Shown: in pieces, positions 36,364-47,900 of the stretch | Position numbering within the stretch: position 1 is the first letter of the stretch | How the letters are laid out: each line of letters opens with the position of its first letter | Source: Sphaerolaimus hirsutus | Lineage: Eukaryota > Nematoda > Chromadorea > Monhysterida > Sphaerolaimidae | NCBI GenBank assembly: GCA_964036195.1 | Contig: OZ038459.1 | Coordinates: 19,341,206-19,405,205, forward strand | Length of the DNA stretch: 64,000 bases | Direction of reading: 5' to 3' | Program-made: the position numbers and the translations under genes | The notes under the pieces: model-generated | What the model saw: only the letters and a program-made list of their open reading frames with translations | Databases searched by the model: none | Told to the model about the DNA's origin: nothing

Positions 36364-36970
36364 TGGTCCCCCTGCACACATTGGTTGACATAGACACAAA
36401 TGTCAACTGGTTGCAATCCCAATTCAAATATCGTTGCGGAGCCAACGAACGACTTTCAAGTACAAGGTTCGAATTGGGATCACAGTCAGTTGACATTCGT
36501 GTCAATGTTAACTGGTATATGTGGGATGAATATGTCCCGCATAAACTGGTTGACATTGACACGAATGTCAACTGACTGCGATCTTAATTCAAATATCCAA
36601 CAAATGGAGCCAACAAATGCGTTTTCTAGTGTACAATGTTCGAATTGGGATCGGAGCCAGTTGACGTTTGTGTTGACGTCAACTGGTGTGTGCAGGGCCA
36701 CAATATTGACACGAATGTCAATTGACTGCGATCTTAATTCAAAGATCATTGTGGAGCCAACAAATGCGTTTTCTAGTGTACAACGTTCGAATTGGGATCG
36801 GAGCCAGTTGACGTTTGTGTTGACGTCAACTGGTGTGTGCGGGGCCACAATATTAATACATTAGCCGCACATACACTAGTTGACATCAACACAAACGTCA
36901 GCTGACTGTGATCCCAATTCGAACATTGTACACTAGAAAACATATTCGTTGGCTCCGGAATGATGTTTAA
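36364..36970. repeat. Tandem cluster of TTGACA-type repeats
   Basis: At least three and a half units, each about 160 bp, run head to tail (about 36364-36530, 36541-36700, 36700-36850, 36865-36965). Each has GTTGACATnGACACnAATGTCAACTG at its edges, and CCCAATTCAAA...TTCGAATTGGGATC with GTGGAGCCAAC in the middle. Open frames here are artefacts of the repeat. Confidence 0.8.
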
Positions 36971-37297
36971 GTGGCATCAGGATAAAAAAATGTAAGTACA
37001 CATGTCAAAATTAAAAAAACTGCCACTATGTGGGACAGTTTCCTGTTTTATTGGCGGGACAAAAACACCAGGAGCAAATACTCTGATAGGTACACAGCCC
37101 ATATCCTATGTTTGAAAAACGTTTCAAAATTTTTTAGGAAAAGTGCCAAAAACTCAAACATACCAAAAAACGTCAGAAGAGTGAAAAATAATGTATTTCG
37201 CATGTTTTCGGCCGTCCAAAATAAGTTTATTAGAGGTTTTTAGAAACTTTTAGATTTTAGAAATGCGAATGTTCAGACGTTATAAAACCGGTCTTTT

Positions 37298-37615
37298 TTG
37301 AATGTTTTACTTTTTCCTCCAGAGCGGCCTAAGATTTGTTTTGGATACTCTGGAATACATAACATAAACGCTGCGCAATACATTACATTCCATCAACGTG
37401 TAAATGTTAAAATGCGTTCCCCAGTTGATGTTTTTGGCTTTGTTGAAATATTACAAGATGGGGGTTTTTATTTTATAATTTGTTCAGATGTTAACGTTAA
37501 AGTATACAAAGATTCAATTGTTGTCTCTCGCATGTGTTTATACTCGCGGACTGTAAAGTATGCGTTGAATTTTACACGATCAGATGTGGTTTTAGAGTAT
37601 TTAGATGAATTATGA
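37298..37615 (+). CDS. Hypothetical exon or small gene
   Basis: A probable acceptor (TTCCTCCAG, 37316-37324) precedes an open frame reading RPKICFGYSG, VDVFGFVEILQDGGFYFIICSDVNVKVYKDS and VVLEYLDEL, then stop. The composition is protein-like with a beta-rich pattern. A possible upstream exon is at about 37028-37090, but phases do not join cleanly. No family recognised. Confidence 0.4.
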   Translation: MNVLLFPPERPKICFGYSGIHNINAAQYITFHQRVNVKMRSPVDVFGFVEILQDGGFYFIICSDVNVKVYKDSIVVSRMCLYSRTVKYALNFTRSDVVLEYLDEL

Positions 37616-37722
37616 AGGTTTTCCATGGTAAACTAGGAAATATAATAGGTTTCCACACTAAGTATTATGTCTAACATGTACCTTTTTTATATAGACTTAA
37701 TTGCTGCTTTTTTATTGCGAAT

Positions 37723-37989
37723 GACGCTCTATTTTTGTTTTTACATCGTTGTACACTATTGAGTTGACAGAAACGGTCACAAGGTTGCATCACACACCCA
37801 TTTTGACAAAGTGATAGTATCAAAACGACAGCGTCAACTTCATGTTAAGTGACAAATGTGATGAAGTTGACGCTGTCGTTTTGATACTATCACTTTGTCA
37901 AAATGGGTGTGTGATGCAACCTTGTGACCGTTTCTGTCAACTCAATAGTGTACAATGATGTAAAAAACAAAAATAGAGCGTCATTCGCA
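37723..37989. repeat. Near-perfect 267-bp palindrome
   Basis: The arms from GACGCTCTATTTTTGTTTTT to its complement are almost identical over about 120 bp, with a short TCATGTTAAGTGACAAATG centre. They contain GTTGACAGAAACGGTCACAA. It lies just upstream of the first recognised exon of the 38.1-43.9 kb gene. Confidence 0.9.
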
Positions 37990-38070
37990 ATAAAAACATA
38001 ATTTACCGGAAGTGTACAGAGATGTGTACTTTTCATGTCCACGTACTTACATGTGGTTTTTTCCCCTCAG

Positions 38071-41000
38071 GGTGTCCACTGGCACATACCTGTACAATCT
38101 GGATGACAGTAGTGGCAGTAGGCAGAAGCTCTTGTTTGAGCTTGTGACAGTCAAAGGCAGTCAAACCTCCCAAGAGTTGGTGGAGGTTTTCAAGGAGTCG
38201 TTTGAGGAGCTGCACTTGCTGTTTGGCACCTCAAAAGTGGAGCAGTGTGGCAGCAAGAAAAGTGAGGTTCAGAGCAAAAGCAAGGCTAGTTTTTCATTTT
38301 AGCGTTTGTGTAGTTGTGAGAAGGTTCCTTTTCTCTTGAATGTTTGTTTTCAATTGAAAAAATTCCCCCCTCTTGAATAATTCCCCCTCAAAACTGTGAT
38401 GTAAAGTGAAGTTGGATTCTTAGTGACTTTTTTCATGTGACATGTGATGAGCGAAAAATAAACCCCTGGGGTATTATTTGTGAATTTGTGATGCATTGCA
38501 AAGTACAATTGTACAAAACATTGCAGAGACTTGCCATCATCGATTCTGCTGGATCCACCAGCACCAAACCTGTCAGCACCACCCCCAACACCCAACACGC
38601 ACCGGCGCGAACGTATGTTGCTGTTGTTGCAGCTAATCACACTACTAAAGCATCTACAGGTGGACCACTGTCCACTTTCTGGAAGCCAGGTGGGTTGGAA
38701 TATGGCACTTTTGTAGTGTTTTGGCCTGTGTGAATGTTTGATGTTTTGGTGACACAAATTCATAGGTCCCGTTTTTTGCACAGGCCCGACAGCTGTCAAG
38801 CCGGTGGTCAAAGCTGGGATCTACACCCCCCCCTGTGCCGACGAGCAGCCACCAAGAAGGCCAGAGCTCCTGGCACAGACCGAGCTGGAGCAAGTGAAGG
38901 AGGTGGACGGGTCTGCTGCCCTGTGTGGTCGCGGACGCGGACGTGGACGGGGCCGTGTGTCGACGGTGGACATACCCATAGCAAGGTTGGTGGGGGTGGC
39001 TTCACAAATAAGACCCCAGGGGGTTATTTTTACTCAACCACATGCCACAATATGTAAAGTGTAAGATCCCCCGGGGCTTTATTTCATTACTTTTCAGGGA
39101 AATTAGTCAGGGGGATTATTCAAGAAGGGGAATTATTGAAGTAAATGTGGCAAATAATGTGTAAACATTCTTGTACAAACACAGGGTGCTTGTTGCTGAC
39201 GTTCAACGCGTACCGCCATCGCCAGCAATCGAAAGGGTCAGGGATTTCAGACCTGTTCCCAATGTTCTGCCACCCACGACACGGTCAAGTAGCACTGGTG
39301 GACAGAAGCCAGGGTTGGTCATTTTTATTTATGTTTGGCAATGTTGCTGTTGAATGTCACCTTTTTTGTGGATTTGCTATGGTCTGCCAGTGAATGCCAA
39401 TATGTTTTTTATCTCTTATCCCCCCCTTTCACACAGACACAACCAAGGTGGCCATATCACTACCTACAACCAACAGCCAATCCTTACAAGTGGGACACCT
39501 GTGCCCGGAATCTGCAGCTGTGCTGGCCAGAACAGCACCACCGAATGCCACCAGGTTGAATGTGGAGCAAAATCTGGGCAGTCAGACAGAAGTGGTGACC
39601 ACGTCAGTGACAGTAATTACAGAGATAGTGGATCGACTTGTGGACAATCAGCAACTCAGACCACTCAGATTCAGGTGCCCTCCTGGCAGCAGACCGCCTC
39701 CTTCCAGCAGGCCACAATCACCAGACAAGGACACAATGGTCAGAACAAAAAGGACACAAAGACAGGACACCGATCCGGAACGGCTGAGGAGATGGCAAGA
39801 TGGACAGCCCCCACCCCCCCAGGTTTGTGGTTTTTTCATGTTTTTATTGTGATTTGTGTATGTGTGTGTGTGAAACAGTCATTTTTTCATTGTCCATTCC
39901 CATTCCCCCCCCCCCCCACACACAGCAACGATTGAGGGAGACCAGTTCAACAGTTGTGGTGACAACATCAAGGCCAAATCTCACAAGAGAAAGACTAGTG
40001 CGGGTTCAAGAGAGAGTGCTGGAAGAAGAAAGGAGGGCAGATGTAGTGGAGCAGGTTTGTTTTTCCATCACTTTTTCTATACATGCTCAACACTGAATCT
40101 GTTAAGACATTTTTTTGTGACTGTGCTTTCATCTTGCAGCAGAGGAACACACCGGTCAGCAGCGACGACACATCGGTCGACAGCAACCCAGCCACCCAGA
40201 TGGACACAGCAACAGCCACCCAGATGGACACAGCAACAGCAGACAGCCACCAGAAACAGAAGGACAGTGGCTGCACCTTGGTTTGTTGACGTTTTTGTTG
40301 ACATTCTTGTTTTGTTGTGAAGATGGTTGTGAAGATGGAAATGTGCTATGTTTTTGTACTTTGATTCAAACCCCCCCACACCCCCTGTGCAGATGTCATC
40401 AGTGACCCCAGCTGTAGTCCCACAGGCCCAGGTAGAAACCCCAATGGACACAACGTCCCAGGAGACAGAAGGTCAAGCTGCACAGATGGAGGTGGACTCA
40501 AAGACAAAGGTATGTTGATAAGAGGGTTGTTTTTATGTTTGTGTGTACATATCATGGGATCATACATATCACATATGGTGCTTTTCACATCTTAAGTGGG
40601 TCATACATATCACATGTGTCGTGTTTTTGGCGTTTTAGGGGGGGCACACATATCACATATTAAACGATGACTGTAAAATAATCTCACCTCCCACCCCCTT
40701 ATAGGCACCCATGGAGGTGGAAAAGCAGCTCCCAGTAGAGGCCATTCCACTACCGCCAGGCACTCCCCAACAAAGGCCAATAGTGGCAGACTGGCCAGCC
40801 AGCACATCAATGGCAGTGGTGCCAGTGGCACCGACTCCACCAGAGGCACCGGCTGCACCACAGGCACCGGCTGCACCACAGGCACCGGCTGTACCACAGG
40901 CACCGGCTGTACCACAGGCACCGGCTGTACCAGAGGCACCGGCTGTACCAGAGGCACCGGCTGCACCACAGACACCACAGGCACCGGGTGCACCAGAGGG

Positions 41001-43939
41001 ACCACAGAGACCACAGCCGCCGGGTGCACCACAGAAACCACAGAAACCACGGGTACCACAGGTAGGACGGGCACAGCGGGCACCACAGACACCACATGGA
41101 CCGGTAGCAAAGAAAAGGAGGTCAGAACTGGAGGTGGTGATTGTGGGGTCTCCACCACCAAAGTGTCTACCAGGAATGACGGTTATGCAAACATGGAGAG
41201 TGAGGGGGTTGAACGCAATGACCCAAGCATACGGCAGCACCAGCACCAGCACCAGTGGCCTGTTGAATGCCCCAAAAATGGAGCAGAGACAACTGAAAAG
41301 GGTCACAAATGCAGACAACGCAGTGATATGCGTCAGGAAAAGGCTGTTCAGCTCACCGCAGAAGGGGGGTCAGCCCGTGGCAAAGCATATGAAGAAGCAT
41401 CAGTGGCGTGGCAAATGGGGCTGGACATCCAGCGACAGCAGCTCAAGCAGCAAAAGCAACAGTTCGCCACAGTCGCAGACGGCCAGAAAGAAGCGCAGGT
41501 GCAAGAAGTGCAAAGCAACAGCCAGCAGCACCAAGAGCAGTCGCAACAGCTCCCCATCACCACAAACGCGCTTGCTGAAGCATGTCAACTCAAAGCTGGA
41601 ACTAAGGCAGTTGGAAAAAAAGGCAGCAAACATGGTGATGGACAAGGAACAGACAGGGTCAGCACAGTGCTCTCCAGCGAAAGGTCAGGACCAGCAGGTG
41701 ACAGTGACCACGTCGTCAAGAAGCGCAGAACAACAGTTGGATCTGGACAGCCTGCCAATGGAGATGGAGAAGATCAGGGAGCTGCTACAGGTGAACGAGA
41801 CGGTCCAGTTGGAGATGTGTCCACGCATGCGACAGATAGCACGAGAGCACCTCCAGCTACCTCCTCTAAAGAAGCTGGAGGAGATGCTGGTGGAAGAGGC
41901 AAAGCAAATGCCGGACATGGATACAACGGTGCCAGTTCCCAACAAGTGTCCAGGGGGCGATCTAGACAGTGTGATAACGTCAATAGAGGAAGATGTAATC
42001 TGGCAGCTGCTGGGTCTGAACCAGCTCACAGACGATTTGCCAGTTATGACCAGTCCACTGCGTCAGGTGGGTTTGATGGTGGGGTTTGTATTTGAAGTGG
42101 GGTGAAGTGGGGGGTGTGATATCAGAAACAATATTTTTGTCAATGCATGTCAGAAACCAAATAGTCAATGTAAAATCAATGTTAAGCTGTCATGGTCAAT
42201 TCTTTTTGTTCACTTTGCAGGTGGCACGGCGCAAGCTGGAAATGGTTGGCGCAGTGCCAGCTGCCGACCAGTGAGGGAAAGCAATCAAGAATACCACGAC
42301 CGTATGTCCACTTTTATAAGATGGTGCTGTGAGAAGGGATATATGGCAACAATGCCTCCAATGTCGATGGCTCAAGCTGCCCATCTTGTGGCATTGGGTG
42401 GTGGACAGTCAATTCCACCTACTCCAGTATTAGTGCCACACCCGCTCATGTCAATGGGACCACCAAGGTTCCCAATGCCATCACCACCAAGGTTGCCAAT
42501 GGCACGACCAACTTTGCCAGTGACACCACCAATGTTGCCAAGTTGCCAGTTGCCACACCTGCCAGATCCACATGTGCCCGTTGATCCATCTGCCCACTCT
42601 TTGCCAGAAACCACCACCACCAGCACGAGAAACTATGCCACGATGACCAGCAGCAGCAGCAGGTCCAGTAGCTGTGCTGCCACCACTAGAGCAGAACCTG
42701 TGACTGAACCTGGGGCTGGCTGCTCAACTGCACCTACACAAGGAATGGCAGCCCTTCTGGAGCCTCTGTCAGGGGTGCCAGATGTGCCAAGGGATCCAAC
42801 GGGCAGACCGATGTACGAGCTGATCACTCCACCACCCCATGGCAGAGCTGAGTTGGGGGTTTCCGTTTCCTCCATCCCTGAAACAGCACAAGAGGGGGTG
42901 GAAAGGCTGAGGGTAGAGCCAGGGCAAGAGCCCACTGTTCAACAACAAATAGCCCAGCGCATAAACATAATCGAAAATGTGAACCTTGCTAGGGCTAAGG
43001 AGGTTGTGCGCGAGTGTGTGCTCGAAGCAGACAGACAAATGCTGGCCACAGCCTTGGCTTTGACAGCCTATGGCGGCATGCTGCGCGCCATTGACATTGA
43101 ACGGAATGCTTTGCCGTTCGATGCACTGTTCCAGGAATATGAGGGTGTGGATCCAGAGCCACAAAAGTACATTCTGATGTTTGAACTAAACGGCAACCTT
43201 GTGCGCACTCAAACGAGACACACAACCGACCCCCAGGTTGTTTCCACCGCAATGTGCACCCACTTGAACAGTGGCTTCCCAGTTAGACTACAGCGCATCA
43301 TGTCAAGGGGTAGAAACAGAATACAATCCATGAGCGAAATCCATGTTGTGTTCAGGCAAAACGTGGATTTGAATGGGGCTGACATGTCGGGCACATTTTT
43401 GACAAAGGACTACCTAGGGCGCGAGGGGCATGGGCCATCGGCCTTAATGTACACAACGCTATATGCACGCGCGCGCAGGGGTTTTGGCAACCCCCCAAAA
43501 CCCTTGGACACATTGCCAACGGTCCAATGGGTGCCCGATCCAAAGACTGGACAAATGCGCATCAAAGTGGATGGCTATGTTGGTTATCTATATATGCATA
43601 CAATAAATATGGGTGATGGGTTTAATCACTACTCAAATTCATAACCCCCCCTTGTAGATCCCCCGGAACAAGTCCGTGACCGAGTTGCAGTACGCCTTCA
43701 TGGAAAAGTTGCAGGCGGATGGCACAGTGGCACCGCCGTCGAACGTGGACGAAATGGTGATGGCCAAACTGCTGAAGTGGAGAAAGGTGGAAAAGTTGAT
43801 TGCGCGCGTGCTCTGCATGACGGTCAACCCCACCCAGGTGCCACAGGTGCCCCTGAATCCTGCCTATCGCAGGGGTGCCAACTCGGGCAGTCCAAATACA
43901 AAGGGCTATGTACCCCCCCCCATGCGAACAGGGCAGTAG
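38071..43939 (+). CDS. Eleven-exon unrecognised gene with folded C-terminal domain
   Basis: Exons 38071-38284, 38527-38659, 38784-38985, 39185-39313, 39437-39822, 39926-40054, 40140-40280, 40393-40509, 40705-42066, 42221-43578 and 43658-43939 keep one frame open throughout; the first donor would be GC-AG. The N-terminal exon is helical (FKESFEELHLLF). A long low-complexity Ser/Thr/Gly/Arg/Gln-rich region follows, including GRGRGRGRGR and KSHKRKTS. The last two exons look globular (ADRQMLATALALTAYGGML, KYILMFELNGNLVRTQ, VTELQYAFMEKLQADG, KLLKWRKVEKLIARV). Not recognised. It converges on the capsid gene. The upstream exon is not found, and entry into the first exon is in phase 2. A shorter gene starting near 42303 (MSTFIRWCC) for the C-terminal domain alone is possible. 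Confidence 0.6.
39437..42274 (+). CDS. Second open frame overlapping the 38.1-43.9 kb gene
   Basis: Using the same splice sites (39437-39822, 39926-40054, 40140-40280, 40393-40509, 40705-42066, 42221-42274), a second frame stays open for about 2.19 kb and stops shortly after the last junction (LEMVGAVPAADQ). It reads more like a natural protein than the other frame: LVRVQERVLEEERR, then Pro/Ala repeats (PAAPQAPA) from an 18-bp tandem repeat, basic KKRRCKKCK, and amphipathic helices (IRELLQVNETVQLEM, LEEMLVEEAKQMPD, IEEDVIWQLLGLNQL). Its start is unclear; candidate ATGs lie in the exon at 39185. One of the two frames may be open only through composition, or both are used. Confidence 0.5.
40845..41065 (+). 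repeat. 18-bp tandem repeat within coding exon
   Basis: About eight copies of CCGGCTGTACCACAGGCA variants, degenerating 3'. Being a multiple of three, it is in-frame in both overlapping frames: Pro-Ala-rich in one, Gly-Thr-Cys-Thr-Thr-rich in the other. Confidence 0.85.
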
Positions 43940-44191
43940 CAGTGGGACATATGTAGAGGGGGGGGAAAGACCAAAGGCCACAAATGGCTATGAATTTTGG
44001 AAAAATTGCAGGTACTTTTGTGATGGGGTTTTATGGAAAACAACGTTTAATTGTTTGGAGACAAAAAAACTTTTGTGGGGTTCGATGAAAAAACTTTCAA
44101 AATTGTGGGATCTGACAAAAAATTCAAAATTCATAATCTGAAATCTGTTTTTGTCTATTTTGGAAACAATACTTTTTGCTTGAAGGTTCTG

Positions 44192-44334
44192 CAACACCAC
44201 CGAGGCCACGCACCACCTGTTCCTGCGCTGCGCGCACTGCGAGTGCGAGGGTCACCTGACTGTATCCCCAGAGACCTGCATGGAGCTGTGCAGGACCATG
44301 TGAAATGTACCATAGAATATGAGCTTATTTGATG
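44192..44334 (+). CDS. Cys-rich terminal exon candidate
   Basis: After a possible acceptor (TTGAAG), the frame reads FCNTTEATHHLFLRCAHCECEGHLTVSPETCMELC and ends in TGA. Base composition is GC-rich like the coding exons upstream and unlike the flanking AT-rich DNA. It may be an alternative 3' exon of the 38.1-43.9 kb gene, whose main frame stops at 43939. Confidence 0.35.
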
Positions 44335-44589
44335 TACAGCTATATACCAAAATTGTGCACAGCTATGTGACAAGGTATCTGTAAAAAATGTGTATCTGTA
44401 AAAAATGTCCCCCCTTGGGTTATCTGTACAAAAAGTGTGTCAACTGCTTTATCTGTAAATATGAAAGTCAAATTCACTTTTAACATGTGGCACATGTAAC
44501 TTATCATCGCTACACTTATTCTTTCAATGTGCCTTGACAAAACAGCATACCTCATGAGATGGTGTTTTGAGTGAGGTATGTTTCAAAGA

Positions 44590-44850
44590 ATGTAAAGAGA
44601 AAATATATAAAAAAAATAGAAAATACAAAAAACAAATTCATCAAATATATTTTTTCACAAAAATACAAAAATACAAAAAAATATTGGCACCTTTTATTTA
44701 TTTTTCACAAAAAATATAAAAATACCAAAAAAACAATAGCACCTTTTATTTATTTTTCACAAAAATACAAAAATACCAAAAAACCAATGGCACATTTATT
44801 TATTTTTCGCAAAAATAAAAAAATACAAAAAAATATTGTCTAATTTTTTT
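44590..44850. repeat. AT-rich tandem repeat between convergent genes
   Basis: About four 60-bp units of TTTTTCACAAAAATACAAAAATAC...TTTATTTA separate the ends of the + strand gene and the capsid gene. It may contain the 3' ends of both transcripts; AATAAA-like words are frequent. Confidence 0.7.
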
Positions 44851-45107
44851 TATTCTCGCTGAGTGAGTGCGTGAGTGAATGTAAAAGTGAGCTCATAATG
44901 TGCACAGACAAAAAAACAAGCACATTGAGCTCACACCAAAAAAATTAGATTAGTTAGTTGTTGACTTAGGTGTTGTTACTCTAGGTGTTGTTATTATTGT
45001 TGTTGTGATAATGGGAGGAGAAAAAATAAAAATTCTTGTCTGTTTGTTGCTGTTGCTTTATTGATACAAATTAAAAAATCACATTGAAACACAATCACAG
45101 TTTATCA

Positions 45108-47058
45108 CTATGCATGGACTTGTTGAGTGTAAATGGTGTTGGTAGGGTCTGAAATAGTGAAATAGACGTTTGTGAAAATAACATACAAGTGTGAGTATAA
45201 CACGCTGTGAAAATGACACATAGTGAAAATGACATACCGATTCTCAAGAACGCGTCGTTTATTAATAATGTATATAATATCACACCACCCCGGGGTATGG
45301 GCTTGGCAAATGTCAAATTGAGAAAAGCATCACCAGTATTCAGAGCCTCCCAAGTATTGCTGAAAATGGAAAAATTACATTGAAAATGGCATTTTTTGAC
45401 TCGTTTAGCTACATATAACATACCTGGTGACCTTATCATTGCACAAGCTTATACATACAAAGAATTGACATGTTGTAAACTTTATCATAGTCAACTCGTT
45501 TTGTACGGCTGTCCAGTTTTCAATTAAAGAATAACATTCTCTGAAAATGTCTGAGCTGTTTGCCATATTCCAATTGAATCGCAATGGCCTGTTTGGACAT
45601 AGTCGTGAGCCTATTTGGACAGATAAGTCAGACACGTGCATTGGTATGTAGTTATGTCTAGGTTCATCTGTCGACTGGGGATTAGCAGCATCGGTTTTAG
45701 TCATTGCAATTATTAATCCTCGAGGTAGCTTCCCCACCTACAAAAAATAAAAAATTTAAAAAAAAATTTTTTTCAAAATTTTTTTTAAAAACTAGCCTGG
45801 GTTCCTAGGGCAATGGGAGGCGCAGCGCGAGCTCCTTCAGTTAAAAATATCTGTATGTCATTTTCACAAGTGTTGTATGTGATAAAACACGAACAGAAAA
45901 AATGAGTAGCCAATGGTCATTTTTTTCTATTTCTGTTTTAATCTTCAAACAATTGTGAAATAGACACCTGGCCCACATTGTACTGCCTGAAGGAGTGGTA
46001 AATTCCATGTGTCTTAACACGATCAGCCAATGCGACAGATAGTGATGTCACCTATGTATAGGGTGTTAAAATCACATGTAGTGTGTTTAAATCACATGTA
46101 GTGTGTTTAAATCACATATAGTGTGAAAATCACATACCGGGTGTATTTTACGTACAGACAACTCAATATTGTCAAATTTTATTTTCAGCTTTCCAACGTA
46201 TTCCTTTGGTAGGCTAAACGATTCAAACATGAGACTGTCGGGTACTCGTCTAAGTACAATTGTCAATTGCATTGACGAATGCCAAGGCTTGGACTGTTCG
46301 CCAAAGTCCAGAGCCAATCTTCCATAGAACTCTTGAGTGAGAAAGACCGGTTCAGATCTTTTTTTAAAGTATTCGGTTGCACCACTTTGAATGTCTGGTG
46401 CTTCCTCATCCTTGAGCTCCACCCAGCCGCTGGCTGCTAGTTGTGTTCGTCTATACACGCCACTTGTTTGTAGTACCTTCTTTATATATGCCTTTTTGCT
46501 GTAATTTGACTCTCGACACAGCAACAATGAATTGTGGAATATCTCTATTCCGTCCCAAATGCTTTCTAGTGGGTTTGGCACATATGCAACTTGATCCTTA
46601 AGCGACACAGGAGCTGCAGCATTAAAGATGTTTCCCACGGGATATTCTTTTTTTATCTCATGCCCATCGATTGTAACAACGCGCATCACCAAATGTAAAT
46701 GTAGTGATGAGAAGTCCAATAGACCCGTACTGGCCGCAACAGTTGTGAACACGTCTTTGTATGGTGTGGAGCAATAGTAATCATGCATAAATTAAAACAA
46801 AAAACAATAATAATCTTACATGGTGATGTTTCATTGCCATCGCTTATTAGAAGCAGTTGTTCACGATCACAGTGGCTCACATATGCTTGTGTCGGGGGTA
46901 ATGCATCTAAATAGGGTGTACCTTTTGTATATATGGCTTCAATTACACATGCATATCTTACCTGGTCGGAATTCTGGTGGACATGGTAGCAGGTGCGATC
47001 CACTGTCCAAAAGTTTCTTTCTTGGGCTCAATATACGTGCAGGATGATTGGAAGACAT
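45108..47058 (-). CDS. MCP: Major capsid protein, Polinton/Maverick double jelly-roll type
   Basis: Structural protein that would form capsid hexons. Eight or more short exons splice in phase from the ATG at 47058: 47058-46962, then about 46909-46823, about 46732-46138, about 46046-45967, a short exon near 45850, about 45738-45425, about 45362-45242 and a last exon ending at 45108. The pattern matches the F54H12.2-like capsid family common in invertebrate Polintons. The first jelly roll has a YPVGNIFNA stretch, KKAYIKKVLQTSG, FYGRLALDFG...LTIVLRRVPDSLMF and ELSVRKIHP. The second has VGKLPRGLIIAM, HNYIPMHVSDLSVQIGS...RPLRFNW, and ends in an NLTFAKPIPR...VILYTLLIND strand pair. One intron appears to use a GC donor (near 45787). 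The reading frame looks intact. Confidence 0.85.
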
Positions 47059-47239
47059 GATGTAAGCTAGTGCCGATGAACCATATGTATAATGACATGA
47101 TATGTAAAAGCGACACAATATTGCATATATCGAAACATATGCATGTGTATTGTACTACACACAAACAAGTACGCATCGGACAGTATCAAGAAAATGATTT
47201 TATTGAATTAATGCAACAGTAGCAAAGACACAACAATCA

Positions 47240-47794
47240 CTATAGCCACTCGGAAGAAACAGAAATTCCAGCCGTGGAACTGTTTGATTTTGCATTCGCA
47301 GCATTGCTTGGTGGTTGAACAAACTGTATACTCTCTTGTGATTTCTTTTTCTTTCCTCCCTTTGCTGCAGCTGGCACAGTGCCAATATTGCTTTCTAATG
47401 GTGGTTTTTGTGAGTGCAATTCTCCCTGTGGCGCTGCGGGTTCGCCTGTTGTGTGCGTAAACTGTTCCTGCTGTTGTTGCATGTTCACATCAGACGTATC
47501 TTGCACATTTGGTGTTATCAGTTTTTGTGAAGACAGCTCCGATAACATAGCAGATGACCATTTGTCACGGTTTGTGGCTTCCAAAACACCAGCATTTTGA
47601 TCAAGTTGTTGTGCCCAGTATTGTCGTGTAAATATTTCATCTGGCACATTGGCCATAGTATCATACCAGTGTGTACCACGTGGTGCAAACTGTAAATATG
47701 AGTTGCAGCTGGTTGTTTGATTTCGAGCTGAAGATAGAAAATTCGCTGATGACTGATATAGTGGCTTTGAACGACGAGATTGCCGATTAGCCAT
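47240..47794 (-). CDS. Unrecognised protein between capsid and penton genes
   Basis: A single exon of 184 codons, starting MANRQSRRSKP. It has a basic N-terminus, a central EIFTRQYWAQQLDQNAG/WSSAMLSEL segment and a Gln/Ser/Lys-rich second half (GGKKKKS), ending SVSSEWL. Its position among capsid genes in the same orientation suggests a structural or assembly role, but no family is recognised. Confidence 0.65.
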   Translation of the reverse strand: MANRQSRRSKPLYQSSANFLSSARNQTTSCNSYLQFAPRGTHWYDTMANVPDEIFTRQYWAQQLDQNAGVLEATNRDKWSSAMLSELSSQKLITPNVQDTSDVNMQQQQEQFTHTTGEPAAPQGELHSQKPPLESNIGTVPAAAKGGKKKKSQESIQFVQPPSNAANAKSNSSTAGISVSSEWL

Positions 47795-47900
47795 TTTGAG
47801 TCGCCCACAACAATAGAATAGTCAAATAATCACTGCAAAAGTTTTTTTGTTTATTCATGCAACAACCGATAAAGTAATAAAGAGATGAATGAATCGTAGA

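Noticed and set aside
36341-36864. Several open frames with repeated DIDTNVNW-type peptides on both strands
   Set aside because: They come from the inverted TTGACA repeat array, which is open in several frames by its own periodicity.
36300-38070. LTR retrotransposon flanking the virus-like cluster
   Set aside because: No gag/pol frames, primer-binding site or direct long repeats; only MITE-like inverted repeats.
40610-41318. Minus-strand frames of collagen-like or Val-Pro-rich composition
   Set aside because: They are reverse-strand readings of the 18-bp tandem repeat in the + strand exon 40705-42066, with no splice or start support.
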